Source of the DNA: Coemansia sp. RSA 922
Taxonomy: Eukaryota; Kickxellomycota; Kickxellomycetes; Kickxellales; Kickxellaceae
Assembly (NCBI GenBank): GCA_027577415.1
Contig: JANBQS010000901.1
Location: forward strand, 1-10,628
DNA: 10,628 bases
Direction of reading: 5' to 3'
Part shown: piece after piece, positions 1 to 8,753 of the stretch
Layout: each line of letters begins with the position of its first letter
Position numbering within the stretch: position 1 is the first letter of the stretch
Position numbers and translations under genes: made by a program
Notes under the pieces: generated by a model
What the model was told of the DNA's origin: nothing
The model's input: only the letters and a program-made list of their open reading frames with translations
Databases searched by the model: none

Positions 1-332
1 CTGCATACATGATGTCGCTGCCTATTATTCGTGCTATATTGCCTTTGTTGCTGTTGTTCCGTCATGCAGCAGAAAGAAGAAGCAAAGCAAAGCTGGAGCC
101 TGACCCGCAATATACACTTGCTCTGGTCACATGCATGGCGAGTGCTACTGCGACTTGGATCCGTTTATGTCCATTTTGCCCATTCGCGACGCGCGTACTC
201 AACTCTTTCTCCCCCCCCCCATTCTGTCCCATCCCTCCTTCCATTCCGTTCTGCTATCCTCTGCTGCTAATAATTGGCATTTTTATTATTTAATTCTCGG
301 AATATAGGCAACCTCTCTCTTCCTGCTAACAA
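1..332 (+). promoter_or_regulatory. Upstream region and 5' leader of the FKS gene
   Basis: No supportable gene lies here. Roughly 201-265 is strongly pyrimidine-rich (CT blocks around a C10 run), a composition common just upstream of fungal transcription starts. An AT-rich patch (about 270-300) and a second CT-rich stretch (311-324) follow, then the FKS start codon. I see no convincing TATA box. A frame opening at position 9 could encode 94 residues, but its low-complexity content and its position in leader DNA argue against a gene. A 5'-UTR intron is conceivable, because CTAAT near 265 precedes a TATAG at about 303-307, but no matching strong donor is evident. Confidence 0.55.
211..220. repeat. 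C10 homopolymer
   Basis: Ten consecutive C residues follow a T-rich block within the pyrimidine-rich leader of the FKS gene. It is a simple-sequence tract, prone to length variation and to sequencing error. No function can be assigned from the sequence. Confidence 0.9.
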
Positions 333-3300
333 ATGGCTAGCAACAACCACAACGGCGGAGGCAGTGGTAGTCGCAGGCAGCAGCAAGGGCAGTACGACAA
401 TGTCCCGCCCACACAGTACCTAGGCGGCAGCCCGCATCAGAACCACGCCGAGAACGACCCCTATGGCGAGGGTGCGTTTGCGGACTACGATCGGCCAGAC
501 TCCTTTGACGTGTCGTACTACACTCGCGACGGCGACTATGCTGACAACATCTACATGACATCTGCAGGCCACAACGGAGCTGGCGCTGACCACCACGAAA
601 GCAACGGCGGCGGTCCCAGCCTGCTCAGCCCCGATGGCCCCATGCCCCAGGGCCCCATGATGGCGGATTTACCCCCGCGCAAGCGCAGGCACGGCAAGAA
701 CCGCGACTCTGACGTCGAGTCGGTCAGCGATAGCGCGTACTCGGTGCGCTCGTCGCTGGTGCGCACGCCTGCGTCGCATGGGTCCAACGACATTGACATC
801 TTTGGCGCGTACCGTGCTACTACGGCCAACGGCATGTCGGCCGAGGACGGGCGGTACGCCTCTTATGCGCCGTCGACCGAGTCCCTTATCCACATGATCG
901 AGAACAAGAAGACGTACCGGCCTACTGGCTCGGTGACGTCGTTCTCGCGCAGCGCGTCGTGGGTGTCCAACGGCAACGGCGGGTTTATTGACTTTCAAAA
1001 CACCGACGCGTTCCAGACCAACGACGCGCCGTACCCAGCGTGGAGCGACCCCAACCAGATCCCGCTGTCCAAGGAGGAGATCGAGGACGTGTTCCGCGAT
1101 CTGACGGCCAAGCTGGGGTTCCAGCAGGACAACATGCGCAACATGTACGACGCCATGATGACCATGCTGGACTCACGCGCGTCGCGCATGAGCCCCACCA
1201 TGGCGCTGCTGATGCTGCACGCCGATTACATTGGCGGCGACCACGCCAACTACCGGCGCTGGTACTTTTCGGCGCAGCTGGACCACGACACGCCGCCCAT
1301 CCGCGAGCACATCGACCCCAAGCAGCAGCATGAGCTGCTGGAGGAGGAGGGCGGCGATGACCCCAAGAAGGACACGCCCACGGCCTTTGTCGAAAAGTGG
1401 CGGGCGCAGATGAACTCCATGTCGCAGTACGAGCGCGCGCGGCAGATTGCGCTGTGGATGCTGCTGTGGGGCGAGGCTGGAAATCTGCGCTACACGCCCG
1501 AGCTGCTGTGCTTTGTGTTCAAGGTCGCCGAGGACTACATCAAGTCGCCAGCGGCCCAGCAGCGCGTCGAGCCAGCGCCCGAGGGCGAGTACCTGTGCAA
1601 CATTGTGTGCCCCTTGTACAACTTCTTGCGCGATGAGGGCTACGAGATCGTCAACGGCAAGTTCCTCAAGCGCGAGCGCGACCACGCAAAGACCATTGGC
1701 TACGACGACGTCAACGAGCTGTTCTGGACGCCCGAGGGCCTGCGGCTGATCAAGTTCGACGACAAGTCTTTGCTGATGGACGTGGCGCCGCACGAGCGCT
1801 GGGCGCGGATGAAGGACGTCAACTGGCAAAAGTCCTTCCGCAAGACGTACAAGGAGCGCCGCACGATGTGGCACTTCATGACCAACTTTTCACGCATTTG
1901 GGTTATGCACGTCACGGTGTACTGGTACTACATCATTTACGTTGCCAACTTTATCTACGACCCGTTCTTTGAGATGCACGACGTGCAGTCTACGGTCGGC
2001 AAGACGAACGGCACCATCCCCGACCTGCCCAACCAGGACGCCAAGCGCTACACGCTGATGGCGGCAGGTGGCGCGCTGGCGCCTCTGATCTGCCTGGTGG
2101 GTACGCTGGCCGAGATGACGTTTGTGCCCGCCAACAAGCACACGCAGCGCGCCTTGTGGCTGCGCGTGCTGCTGTTTGCCGTTATCTTGGGCGCGGACGT
2201 GGCGCCATCGTTCTGGGTGTGGCCCAACGGCACCGACCCCAACTTTGACATGGGCAAGGTCGACTACAATGCCATCTACCAGTCAAAGGCACCGACCAAG
2301 CTGAAGAACCCCGACCCCAGCAAGGTGTCCACGTGGAAGGCTGCCTACGCCGTGGCTATTGTGCAGTTCATCTACTCGGTCTTGTTTACGATCTTTTTGT
2401 CGCTGATGCCACCGACGCTCATGTTCAAGCCGCGCAAGAAGAACCGCAACAGCCGCGGCCTCATCAACCGCACCTTTGCCGGCAACTTCCCGCCGCTCAA
2501 GATCGCTGCTCGCTCCATCTCGCTGAGCCTGTGGGGCGCGATCTTCTTGTGCAAGTACGTCGAGTCCTACTTCTTCTTGGCCCTGTCGTTCAAGGACCCA
2601 TTCCGCTGGCTGTACCAGTTCCACTTGGACCCCACCAAGTGCACAGAAAAGTTCCTAAACTCGAACTTGTGCGCCAACCAGAACTACATCACGTTGGCCT
2701 TTATGCTGCTGCTCGACTTGGTGCTCTTCTTCCTTGACACGTATCTGTGGTACGTCGTGTGGAACACCATCTTTTCGGTGGCGCGGTCCTTCTACTTGGG
2801 CGTGTCTATCTGGACGCCCTGGCGCAACGTCTTTTCGCGTCTGCCCAAGCGCATCTACGCCAAGATTCTGGCTACCGCCGACATGGAAGTCAAGTACAAG
2901 CCCAAGGTTTTGTGCTCGCAAATCTGGAACGCTGTCGTTATCTCCATGTATCGCGAGCACTTGCTCTCGGTCGACCACGTGCAGAAGCTCTTGTACCAGC
3001 AGGTAACCAGCGACGAGGACGGCAAGCGCACGCTCAAGCCGCCGACGTTCTTTGTCTCGCAGGATGACTCGGCCTTTGACCAAGAGTTTTACCCCTCGCA
3101 CTCTGAGGCCGAGCGCCGCATCTCGTTCTTTGCCCAGTCGCTGTCGTCTGTGCTGCCTGAGCCCGTGCCCGTCGAGAACATGCCCACCTTTACCGTTTTT
3201 ACGCCGCACTACTCGGAGAAGGTCCTCATGTCTCTGCGCGAGATCATTCGTGAGAGCGATCAGTACACCCGCGTCACTGTGCTCGAGTACCTCAAGGCCT

Positions 3301-6212
3301 TGCACTCGGACGAGTGGGACAACTTTGTCAAGGACACCAAGATCTTGGCGGAGGAGAACTCGTCCAACTTTGGCCAGGCTTCGGCATACGGCCAGGCCTT
3401 TGCTCAGGACGCTGACAAGGCTGAGGCCAAGCTTAAGACCGACGACTTGCCCTTCTACACCATTGGCTTTAAGAGCGCTGCGCCAGAGTTTACCCTGCGC
3501 ACGCGTATCTGGGCTTCGCTTCGCTCGCAAACCCTGTACCGTACAATCTCGGGCTTTATGAACTACGCCAAGGCCATTAAGCTGCTCTATCGCGTCGAGA
3601 ATCCTGAGATGGTGCACTTGTTTGGCGGCAACGGCAGCGAGCGCTTGGAGCAAGAGCTCGAGCGCATGGCGCGCCGCAAGTTCAAGTTTGTCGTCGCCAT
3701 GCAGCGCTTCCTCAAGTTCAACAAGGACGAGCGCGAGGCATCCGACTTTTTGCTGCGCACCTACCCTGACTTGCAGATCTCGTACTTGGAGGAGATGCCC
3801 GCCGCTGAGGAAGGAGGCCAGCCTCGCATCTACTCGTGCTTGATTGACGGGCACTCGGAGATGGGCGCTGACGGCCGCCGCAAGCCCTACTACCGCATCC
3901 AACTGCCTGGTAACCCGATCTTGGGTGACGGCAAGTCCGACAACCAGAACCACTCGATCATCTTTACGCGCGGCGAGTACTTGCAGCTCATCGACGCCAA
4001 CCAGGACAACTACCTCGAGGAGTGCATCAAGATCCGTAACATCCTCGGCGAGTTTGAGGAGTACAACCCGCCCACCGTCTCGCCCTACTCGCCCGCCGCC
4101 GAGCCCCAGCCTACACCCGTGGCTATTGTCGGTGCGCGCGAGTTTATCTTCTCGGAGAACGTTGGTATTCTGGGCGACGTTGCTGCAGGCAAGGAGGCGA
4201 CCTTTGGCACGCTCACGCAGCGCATCATGGCCGAAATTGGCGCGCGCTTGCACTACGGCCACCCCGATTTTGTCAACTTTATCTACATGACTACTCGCGG
4301 CGGTATCTCCAAGGCGCAAAAGGGCTTGCATCTCAACGAGGACATTTACGCTGGCATGAACTCCTTTACGCGTGGTGGTCGCATCAAGCACACCGAGTAC
4401 TTCCAGTGCGGTAAGGGCCGTGACTTGGGCTTCTGCTCGACGCTCAACTTTATTACCAAGATTGGCACGGGCATGGGCGAGCAAATGCTGTCGCGCGAGT
4501 ACTACTGGCTGGGCACACAACTGCCACTGGACCGCTTCTTGACGTTCTACTACGCGCATCCAGGCTTCCACATCAACAACATCATGATCATGTCGTCGGT
4601 GCAGCTGTTTATGATCTGTATTATGTTTATCGGCGCCATGAACATCACCGTGCCGATCTGCCTTGGCGATGTCGATATGACCAACCCCAACTACGCTCGT
4701 GACCTCAAGCCCGTGGGCTGCTTCCTCATCAAGCCCATTGGTGACTGGATCAAGCGTACGACGCTGGCCATTTTGCTGGTGCTGCTGATTGCCTTCCTGC
4801 CGCTGTTCTTGCAAATGCTCACCGAGCAAGGCTTTGCACGCGCCATTTCGCGCTTGGGCAAGCAGTTCCTCTCGTTGTCGCCCTTGTACGAGGTGCAAGT
4901 CACGCAAGTGTACTTCAACTCTCTGATGACCAACATGGCTTACGGCGGAGCCCGCTACATTGGCACGGGCCGTGGCTTTGCGACGTCGCGCCTGTCGTTC
5001 TCGACCTTGTTCTCGCGCTTCTCTGACTCGTCGATCTACTTTGGCATCCGACTGATGCTGCTGCTGACGTTCTTCTCGGCGGCATACTGGAAGTGGCCTG
5101 TGCTGTACTTCTGGATCTCGATTGCGGCTATGTTGATCACGCCCTTCCTGTACAACCCGCATCAGTTTGTCTTGACCGACTTTATCTTGGACTACCGTGA
5201 CTGGCTGCGCTGGTTGGGTGCGGGCAACAGCGAGTCGAACACCAACTCGTGGATCTCGCACTGCCGCCTGACGCGCATCCGAATCACCGGCTACAAGCGC
5301 AAGCGCCTGGGCGAGCGCACGCCGACGACTGGCTTTATCTCGCGTGCTCACAAGGCCAACATCTTCTTCACCGAGATCATGCTGCCGCTCATCATGGCGA
5401 TAATCATGCTGGTCAGCTACATGTTCATGCACAGTATCACCAACGTGGCCGAGGCAGCTGAGAACAAAGGACAAGTGAACTCGATTTTGATTCGCGCCCT
5501 CATCATCTCGATAGCTCCAGTTGTGGTCAACTTTGCCATCACCATTGCCTTCTTCTTTGTGTCGTTCAGCTTGGGTCCGTGCTGCGCGATGTGCTTGCCG
5601 CAGTTTGGCAAGGTCATTGCCGGCATCGTGCACACTATTGCCGTCGTCATCTACATTGGCGTGTTCCTCCTTTTGTGGATACTCGAGGACTGGAAGCTGA
5701 CTCCGACTATCATGGGCCTGATCTGCCAAGTGTTTGTTGAGCGCGCAATCTTTGCCATCCTGCAGCACTTGCTGCTGTCCCGTGAGTTTGGCGAGGACGA
5801 GACCAACGTCGCATGGTGGACGGGCCGGTGGTACGGCAAGGGCATGGGCGGCTGGGCATTTACCTTGACTATGCGCGAGTGGATGTGCAAGGTCATCGAG
5901 TGCTCTGTGTTTACCGCTGACGTGCTCACTGGACATATCATCCTCTTCTTCTTGTCCGTGTTTACGCTGATTCCCTGGATCGACAAGTGGCACTCGGCAA
6001 TGCTCTTCTGGCTGCGTCCCTCGCGCCAGATCCGCCCGCCCATCTACTCGCTCAAGCAGCGCAAACAACGCCGGCGCTCGGCCATCGTGTACGGCATCTT
6101 GTTTATTATCGTGTTTGTTATCTTCTTGGGCATCATCATTGCCCCGCAGGTACTCAAGCCTGACATCAAGCTGCCCGACACGATCATCAAGTATCTTAAC
6201 GGCCGCTTCTAG
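333..6212 (+). CDS. FKS1: 1,3-beta-glucan synthase catalytic subunit, FKS family
   Basis: Plasma-membrane glycosyltransferase (GT48; EC 2.4.1.34) that polymerises UDP-glucose into 1,3-beta-glucan and extrudes it into the wall; in known fungi it is activated by the GTPase Rho1. Seen here: one uninterrupted exon, 1959 residues (yeast Fks1 has 1876). The start is fixed by an in-frame TAA at 327-329 and an A at -3. Residues 1 to about 235 are low-complexity and probably disordered, with a basic PPRKRR patch at 114-119. The FKS1_dom1 region includes ERARQIALWMLLWGEAGN from 367. Six hydrophobic segments lie between about 524 and 826. The cytosolic glucan synthase domain starts near 940 (MPTFTVFTPHYSEK from 950) and holds FSENVGILGDVAAGKE (1273-1288), LHYGHPDF, TTRGG (1320-1324), GLHLNEDIYAGM (from 1331) and QMLSREYYWLGTQ (from 1384). 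Many hydrophobic segments follow, the last at about 1917-1940. Echinocandin hot-spot positions are F748-P756, W806 and D1471-L1478, with some substitutions. Codon use is GC-rich. No truncation or frameshift seen. The family is certain; the paralogue number is not. Confidence 0.98.
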   Translation: MASNNHNGGGSGSRRQQQGQYDNVPPTQYLGGSPHQNHAENDPYGEGAFADYDRPDSFDVSYYTRDGDYADNIYMTSAGHNGAGADHHESNGGGPSLLSPDGPMPQGPMMADLPPRKRRHGKNRDSDVESVSDSAYSVRSSLVRTPASHGSNDIDIFGAYRATTANGMSAEDGRYASYAPSTESLIHMIENKKTYRPTGSVTSFSRSASWVSNGNGGFIDFQNTDAFQTNDAPYPAWSDPNQIPLSKEEIEDVFRDLTAKLGFQQDNMRNMYDAMMTMLDSRASRMSPTMALLMLHADYIGGDHANYRRWYFSAQLDHDTPPIREHIDPKQQHELLEEEGGDDPKKDTPTAFVEKWRAQMNSMSQYERARQIALWMLLWGEAGNLRYTPELLCFVFKVAEDYIKSPAAQQRVEPAPEGEYLCNIVCPLYNFLRDEGYEIVNGKFLKRERDHAKTIGYDDVNELFWTPEGLRLIKFDDKSLLMDVAPHERWARMKDVNWQKSFRKTYKERRTMWHFMTNFSRIWVMHVTVYWYYIIYVANFIYDPFFEMHDVQSTVGKTNGTIPDLPNQDAKRYTLMAAGGALAPLICLVGTLAEMTFVPANKHTQRALWLRVLLFAVILGADVAPSFWVWPNGTDPNFDMGKVDYNAIYQSKAPTKLKNPDPSKVSTWKAAYAVAIVQFIYSVLFTIFLSLMPPTLMFKPRKKNRNSRGLINRTFAGNFPPLKIAARSISLSLWGAIFLCKYVESYFFLALSFKDPFRWLYQFHLDPTKCTEKFLNSNLCANQNYITLAFMLLLDLVLFFLDTYLWYVVWNTIFSVARSFYLGVSIWTPWRNVFSRLPKRIYAKILATADMEVKYKPKVLCSQIWNAVVISMYREHLLSVDHVQKLLYQQVTSDEDGKRTLKPPTFFVSQDDSAFDQEFYPSHSEAERRISFFAQSLSSVLPEPVPVENMPTFTVFTPHYSEKVLMSLREIIRESDQYTRVTVLEYLKALHSDEWDNFVKDTKILAEENSSNFGQASAYGQAFAQDADKAEAKLKTDDLPFYTIGFKSAAPEFTLRTRIWASLRSQTLYRTISGFMNYAKAIKLLYRVENPEMVHLFGGNGSERLEQELERMARRKFKFVVAMQRFLKFNKDEREASDFLLRTYPDLQISYLEEMPAAEEGGQPRIYSCLIDGHSEMGADGRRKPYYRIQLPGNPILGDGKSDNQNHSIIFTRGEYLQLIDANQDNYLEECIKIRNILGEFEEYNPPTVSPYSPAAEPQPTPVAIVGAREFIFSENVGILGDVAAGKEATFGTLTQRIMAEIGARLHYGHPDFVNFIYMTTRGGISKAQKGLHLNEDIYAGMNSFTRGGRIKHTEYFQCGKGRDLGFCSTLNFITKIGTGMGEQMLSREYYWLGTQLPLDRFLTFYYAHPGFHINNIMIMSSVQLFMICIMFIGAMNITVPICLGDVDMTNPNYARDLKPVGCFLIKPIGDWIKRTTLAILLVLLIAFLPLFLQMLTEQGFARAISRLGKQFLSLSPLYEVQVTQVYFNSLMTNMAYGGARYIGTGRGFATSRLSFSTLFSRFSDSSIYFGIRLMLLLTFFSAAYWKWPVLYFWISIAAMLITPFLYNPHQFVLTDFILDYRDWLRWLGAGNSESNTNSWISHCRLTRIRITGYKRKRLGERTPTTGFISRAHKANIFFTEIMLPLIMAIIMLVSYMFMHSITNVAEAAENKGQVNSILIRALIISIAPVVVNFAITIAFFFVSFSLGPCCAMCLPQFGKVIAGIVHTIAVVIYIGVFLLLWILEDWKLTPTIMGLICQVFVERAIFAILQHLLLSREFGEDETNVAWWTGRWYGKGMGGWAFTLTMREWMCKVIECSVFTADVLTGHIILFFLSVFTLIPWIDKWHSAMLFWLRPSRQIRPPIYSLKQRKQRRRSAIVYGILFIIVFVIFLGIIIAPQVLKPDIKLPDTIIKYLNGRF

Positions 6213-6567
6213 AGTGTGTGAGCTTGTCCTTTTTTTTATTTCTGATTACGCTATTTCCTCCCCCACTTTTTTATATATATTTTTTAAACTTACGCTTCTT
6301 TATTATATACACAATTTCCATATTTTGCCAGATAATCTTGCTACTAGTCGATCAGGCCTTATCACAACAAGTATTTTTCTTTTAAAATGTGGCGCTCAGC
6401 TTGACTCTTGCTCACTCTCCTCGAAGTCTTGATATTCCCGCCTCTTCTTCCTTCTTGTTCTATTGATATTACCTTTTTTTTACTTTTTTTTGCGCATCCT
6501 GAGCCCAAATTCCGTCAGCCGTCGTAGCCTATTTACGCCTGTTTAGTTCATTTTGAAGTTTTGAAAA
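6213..6567 (+). promoter_or_regulatory. FKS 3' end and ERG9 promoter spacer
   Basis: This 355 bp AT-rich spacer separates the FKS stop from the ERG9 start. A TATATATAT run at 6272-6280, flanked by T runs about 60 bp after the stop, resembles a fungal 3'-end efficiency element, though it could also serve as a distant TATA box. T8 runs lie at 6230-6237, 6474-6481 and 6484-6491, and 6420-6491 is strongly pyrimidine-rich, as often seen near fungal transcription starts. I searched by eye for the yeast Upc2 sterol-element core (TCGTATA) and for an SREBP-type ATCACCCCAC site and found neither. No coding segment is supported here. Confidence 0.6.
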
Positions 6568-7897
6568 ATGGCGTTTTTAGATTGGGCTCTCCATCCCACC
6601 GAGCTTTGGGCCGCCTTTTGGTACGTTATGCGGCACGCGCCGCCTGACGAAAAGACAAACAAGCTTCAGGTATCGGGCGACATGAGGCGGTGCTACGACT
6701 TTTTGGAGATGACTTCGCGGTCATTTGCTGCAGTCATTCAGGAGCTTAATCCCAGGCTGCGCGATGGAATCTGTCTGTTTTACCTCATTCTCCGCGGGCT
6801 GGACACAGTTGGTAAGTCTCCGCTATATGCAATTATAGTCGACTAGGCGCCAACTGGCATGTATTTACCGTTGACTCTGTCAAACTAACTCTTCCACTTT
6901 CACTTGTCTATGGATAGAGGACGACATGACGATTCCCGGAGCAAAGAAGCGTGAGGTCTTGGAGACCTTCCATGAGGTGCTGTATGTTAAGGGCTGGACG
7001 TTCAAGGACTCTGGTCCAGACGAGAAGGACGCTATGCTGCTTGTCGAGTTTGATGTCGTTATCAACGAGTTCATGCGGCTGCCTGAAGATTACCAGGTGG
7101 TGATCGCTGACATTACCAAGCGGATGGGTGCAGGTATGGCCAAGTACACGCGTGCTCGAGTCGATACTCTTGAGGACTACAACGAGTACTGCCACTACGT
7201 TGCGGGACTGGTGGGCCACGGTCTCAGTCGCCTTTTCGCTGAGTCGCGTCTCGAGGACAAGGCGGTCGGTGAGAAGCTTGAGCTGGCCAACTCGATGGGA
7301 CTGTTCCTGCAAAAGACCAACATTACACGCGATATTAACGAGGACGTTCTCGATGGAAGATGTTTCTGGCCCAAGGCCATTTGGACCAAGTACGCGGCGA
7401 GTGAGGAGGAGCTGATCTCTAAGCGGGGCAGGGACAAGGGCATTGAGGCGCTCAACGAGATGTGCGTAAATGCCTTGGAGCACATTCCGGATGTGATGGA
7501 GTACTTGAACCAGATCCACGAGCCGTCAGTGTTTAAATTCTGTGCGATTCCTCAAGCAATGGCCATTGCTACGATCTCGCTGTGTTATAACAACAGCAAT
7601 GTGTTGGATGGCAACGTCAAGATACGCAAAGGAGAGGCGCTAAAGCTTATATCGCAGTCGAGTACTCTGGACAGTGTCAAGCGGATCTTTTACAGATACT
7701 TGGTGCAACTCGAAAAGAAGAACGATCCAAGCAATCCGTTCTACGCCCAAGTTCACAAGATCGTTGATAAGGCCAAGAAAGATATTGCAAACACTCTGCC
7801 TGGTGGTGCACCTGTCGATTTTAGCAAAGAATATGCTATCATTGCTCTATTCTTTGTGTCTGCTCTCTTTTTCTTTTACTCTTGTTTGGCGAACTAG
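6568..7897 (+). CDS. ERG9: Squalene synthase (farnesyl-diphosphate farnesyltransferase), two exons
   Basis: ER-membrane enzyme (EC 2.5.1.21) that condenses two farnesyl diphosphates to presqualene diphosphate and reduces it with NADPH to squalene, the committed step to ergosterol. Coding sequence is 6568-6811 joined to 6918-7897: 407 residues (human 417, yeast 444). The start is fixed by an in-frame TGA at 6562-6564, two codons upstream. Visible motifs: first Asp-rich motif DTVEDD (79-84), rebuilt exactly by splicing inside codon E82; [10 protein letters not shown] (172-181), whose first Tyr matches catalytic Tyr171 of the mammalian enzyme; second Asp-rich motif DINED (220-224), where homologues usually read DYx[11 protein letters not shown] and KIRKG (316-320) toward the NADPH side; and a C-terminal hydrophobic tail at about 388-404, matching the usual tail anchor. 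It lies 355 bp after FKS on the same strand. Codon use is less GC-biased than in FKS. The product is certain; the exact effect of the Y-to-I change is not. Confidence 0.97.
6812..6917 (+). other. Spliceosomal intron of ERG9 (106 bp)
   Basis: The donor is GTAAGT at 6812-6817, directly after the G of the split Glu82 codon. A branch site AACTAAC lies at 6883-6889 with the likely branch A at 6888, 29 nt before the acceptor. A pyrimidine-rich stretch (6890-6910) leads to TAG at 6915-6917. Removing exactly this segment restores the conserved DTVEDD motif and the reading frame, which fixes both splice sites. If retained, translation would stop at TAG 6844-6846 after 92 residues, with no active site. 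Confidence 0.96.
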
Positions 7898-7912
7898 CTA
7901 TTGGATTGCCAA

Positions 7913-7932
7913 TGAAAGAAAGAAAGAAAAAA
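7913..7932. repeat. GAAA tetranucleotide microrepeat
   Basis: Three consecutive GAAA units followed by further A residues lie 16 bp after the ERG9 stop codon, inside the expected 3' UTR. It is a short simple-sequence tract. A-rich sequence here could also contribute to 3'-end formation. Confidence 0.7.
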
Positions 7933-8637
7933 ATAATTGTTATACCAAAAATTGTACTAGACCATTGATCGCAGTTGTTGGAACATGGAGGCAATATTGA
8001 ATAGCAGCAGTTGTTATGTTCATGGCTTTGTGACGCACTGAAGGAAAATGGTGTTTAGCGGTGCGCCACAGTAATATCAAAAGAAACTATACCAGTTCTA
8101 AGGATGTGTATATTTTGGTGATGCGTACAAGGCCATGGGGGTCAGAAAGAAAGTCACAAATCGTAGTGCTTGAAGCGAAACTTGGCAAATCAATGCCATG
8201 AATACTGGGCAAGCGGGTGTTGGAGCGGCGTTGGTCTGGGTACAGATGTTTGTAAGTATTACAAATATATGCTTCGCGTGTTGCGAGCTCATTTCCGAGT
8301 GCTGTTAAAGGCGTAGCTGTACAATGTGCAGCACAAAGCAATACACGGGCAGTGTATATTTATTGTAGGTTGGAGTATGCGAGTTGTTATTGGCTAATGC
8401 CTAAGTTCACCAGTCCTTACGTCTTTGTATTTTAGTAAATAAAAAGTAATAAAGATAAAAGGTGATTGCCTAACTAGTCTACGGCTGCTGGTGCACGGGC
8501 CCTTTAGAGAGGCGAACGGTCCGTGGGAGCAGTAACGGCGCTACTTCTTGTGATCGAGGCGCCATTGATTATAGCCGTCAAAATTAGGCAAAATAAATAA
8601 TGTCGGATATCGTCGCTGAACGTCGAAATCCTACATT

Positions 8638-8646
8638 TATATAAAG
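8638..8646 (+). promoter_or_regulatory. TATA-box-like element TATATAAAG
   Basis: A full TATAWAAG-type match reads on the plus strand in otherwise non-coding DNA. No protein frame of note follows: the first ATG, at about 8678, opens only nine codons. It could drive a short RNA, be a chance match in AT-rich DNA, or be unrelated to any promoter. Confidence 0.25.
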
Positions 8647-8753
8647 AGCTCTGCGCGTGCAATAAGGGGTCAAAACCATGCCAATGTTATTAGCTTCTGG
8701 CATTTAATACAAGCTTATTTCCCCCGACATATGTCATATTGCGTCGAGACTAG

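Larger units (their letters stand above)
7898..8753. other. ERG9 3' flank and intergenic DNA
   Basis: No gene is supported here. The ERG9 3' UTR starts with an A/G-rich repeat. Candidate poly(A) hexamers AATAAA occur on the plus strand at 8438-8443 and 8448-8453, rather far (about 540 bp) from the ERG9 stop; closer A-rich stretches could serve instead. An 84-codon open frame at 8087-8341 on the minus strand has no recognisable motif and is within what chance gives. About 8480-8580 is locally more GC-rich, but I could not fold it into a tRNA or match it to a known RNA. Confidence 0.5.

Noticed and set aside
9..293. A 94-codon frame upstream of FKS
   Set aside because: The content is low-complexity (pyrimidine-rich DNA read as Pro, Leu, Phe), with no homology recognised, and it sits in leader DNA.
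1173..1874. A 233-codon antisense frame and several 60-170-codon frames inside FKS
   Set aside because: They are shadows of the GC-biased FKS coding sequence and have no independent support.
2655..6068. A 1137-codon open frame antisense to FKS
   Set aside because: It is the codon-aligned mirror of a certain gene and stays open only because FKS lacks TTA, CTA and TCA codons. Its translation shows no family features.
6568..6846. A free-standing 92-residue protein at the start of ERG9
   Set aside because: It is exon 1 read into the intron. Splicing at the perfect GTAAGT restores the DTVEDD motif and joins the full enzyme.
6908..7519. A 203-codon frame antisense to ERG9 exon 2
   Set aside because: It overlaps a certain coding exon on the opposite strand and has no recognisable motif.
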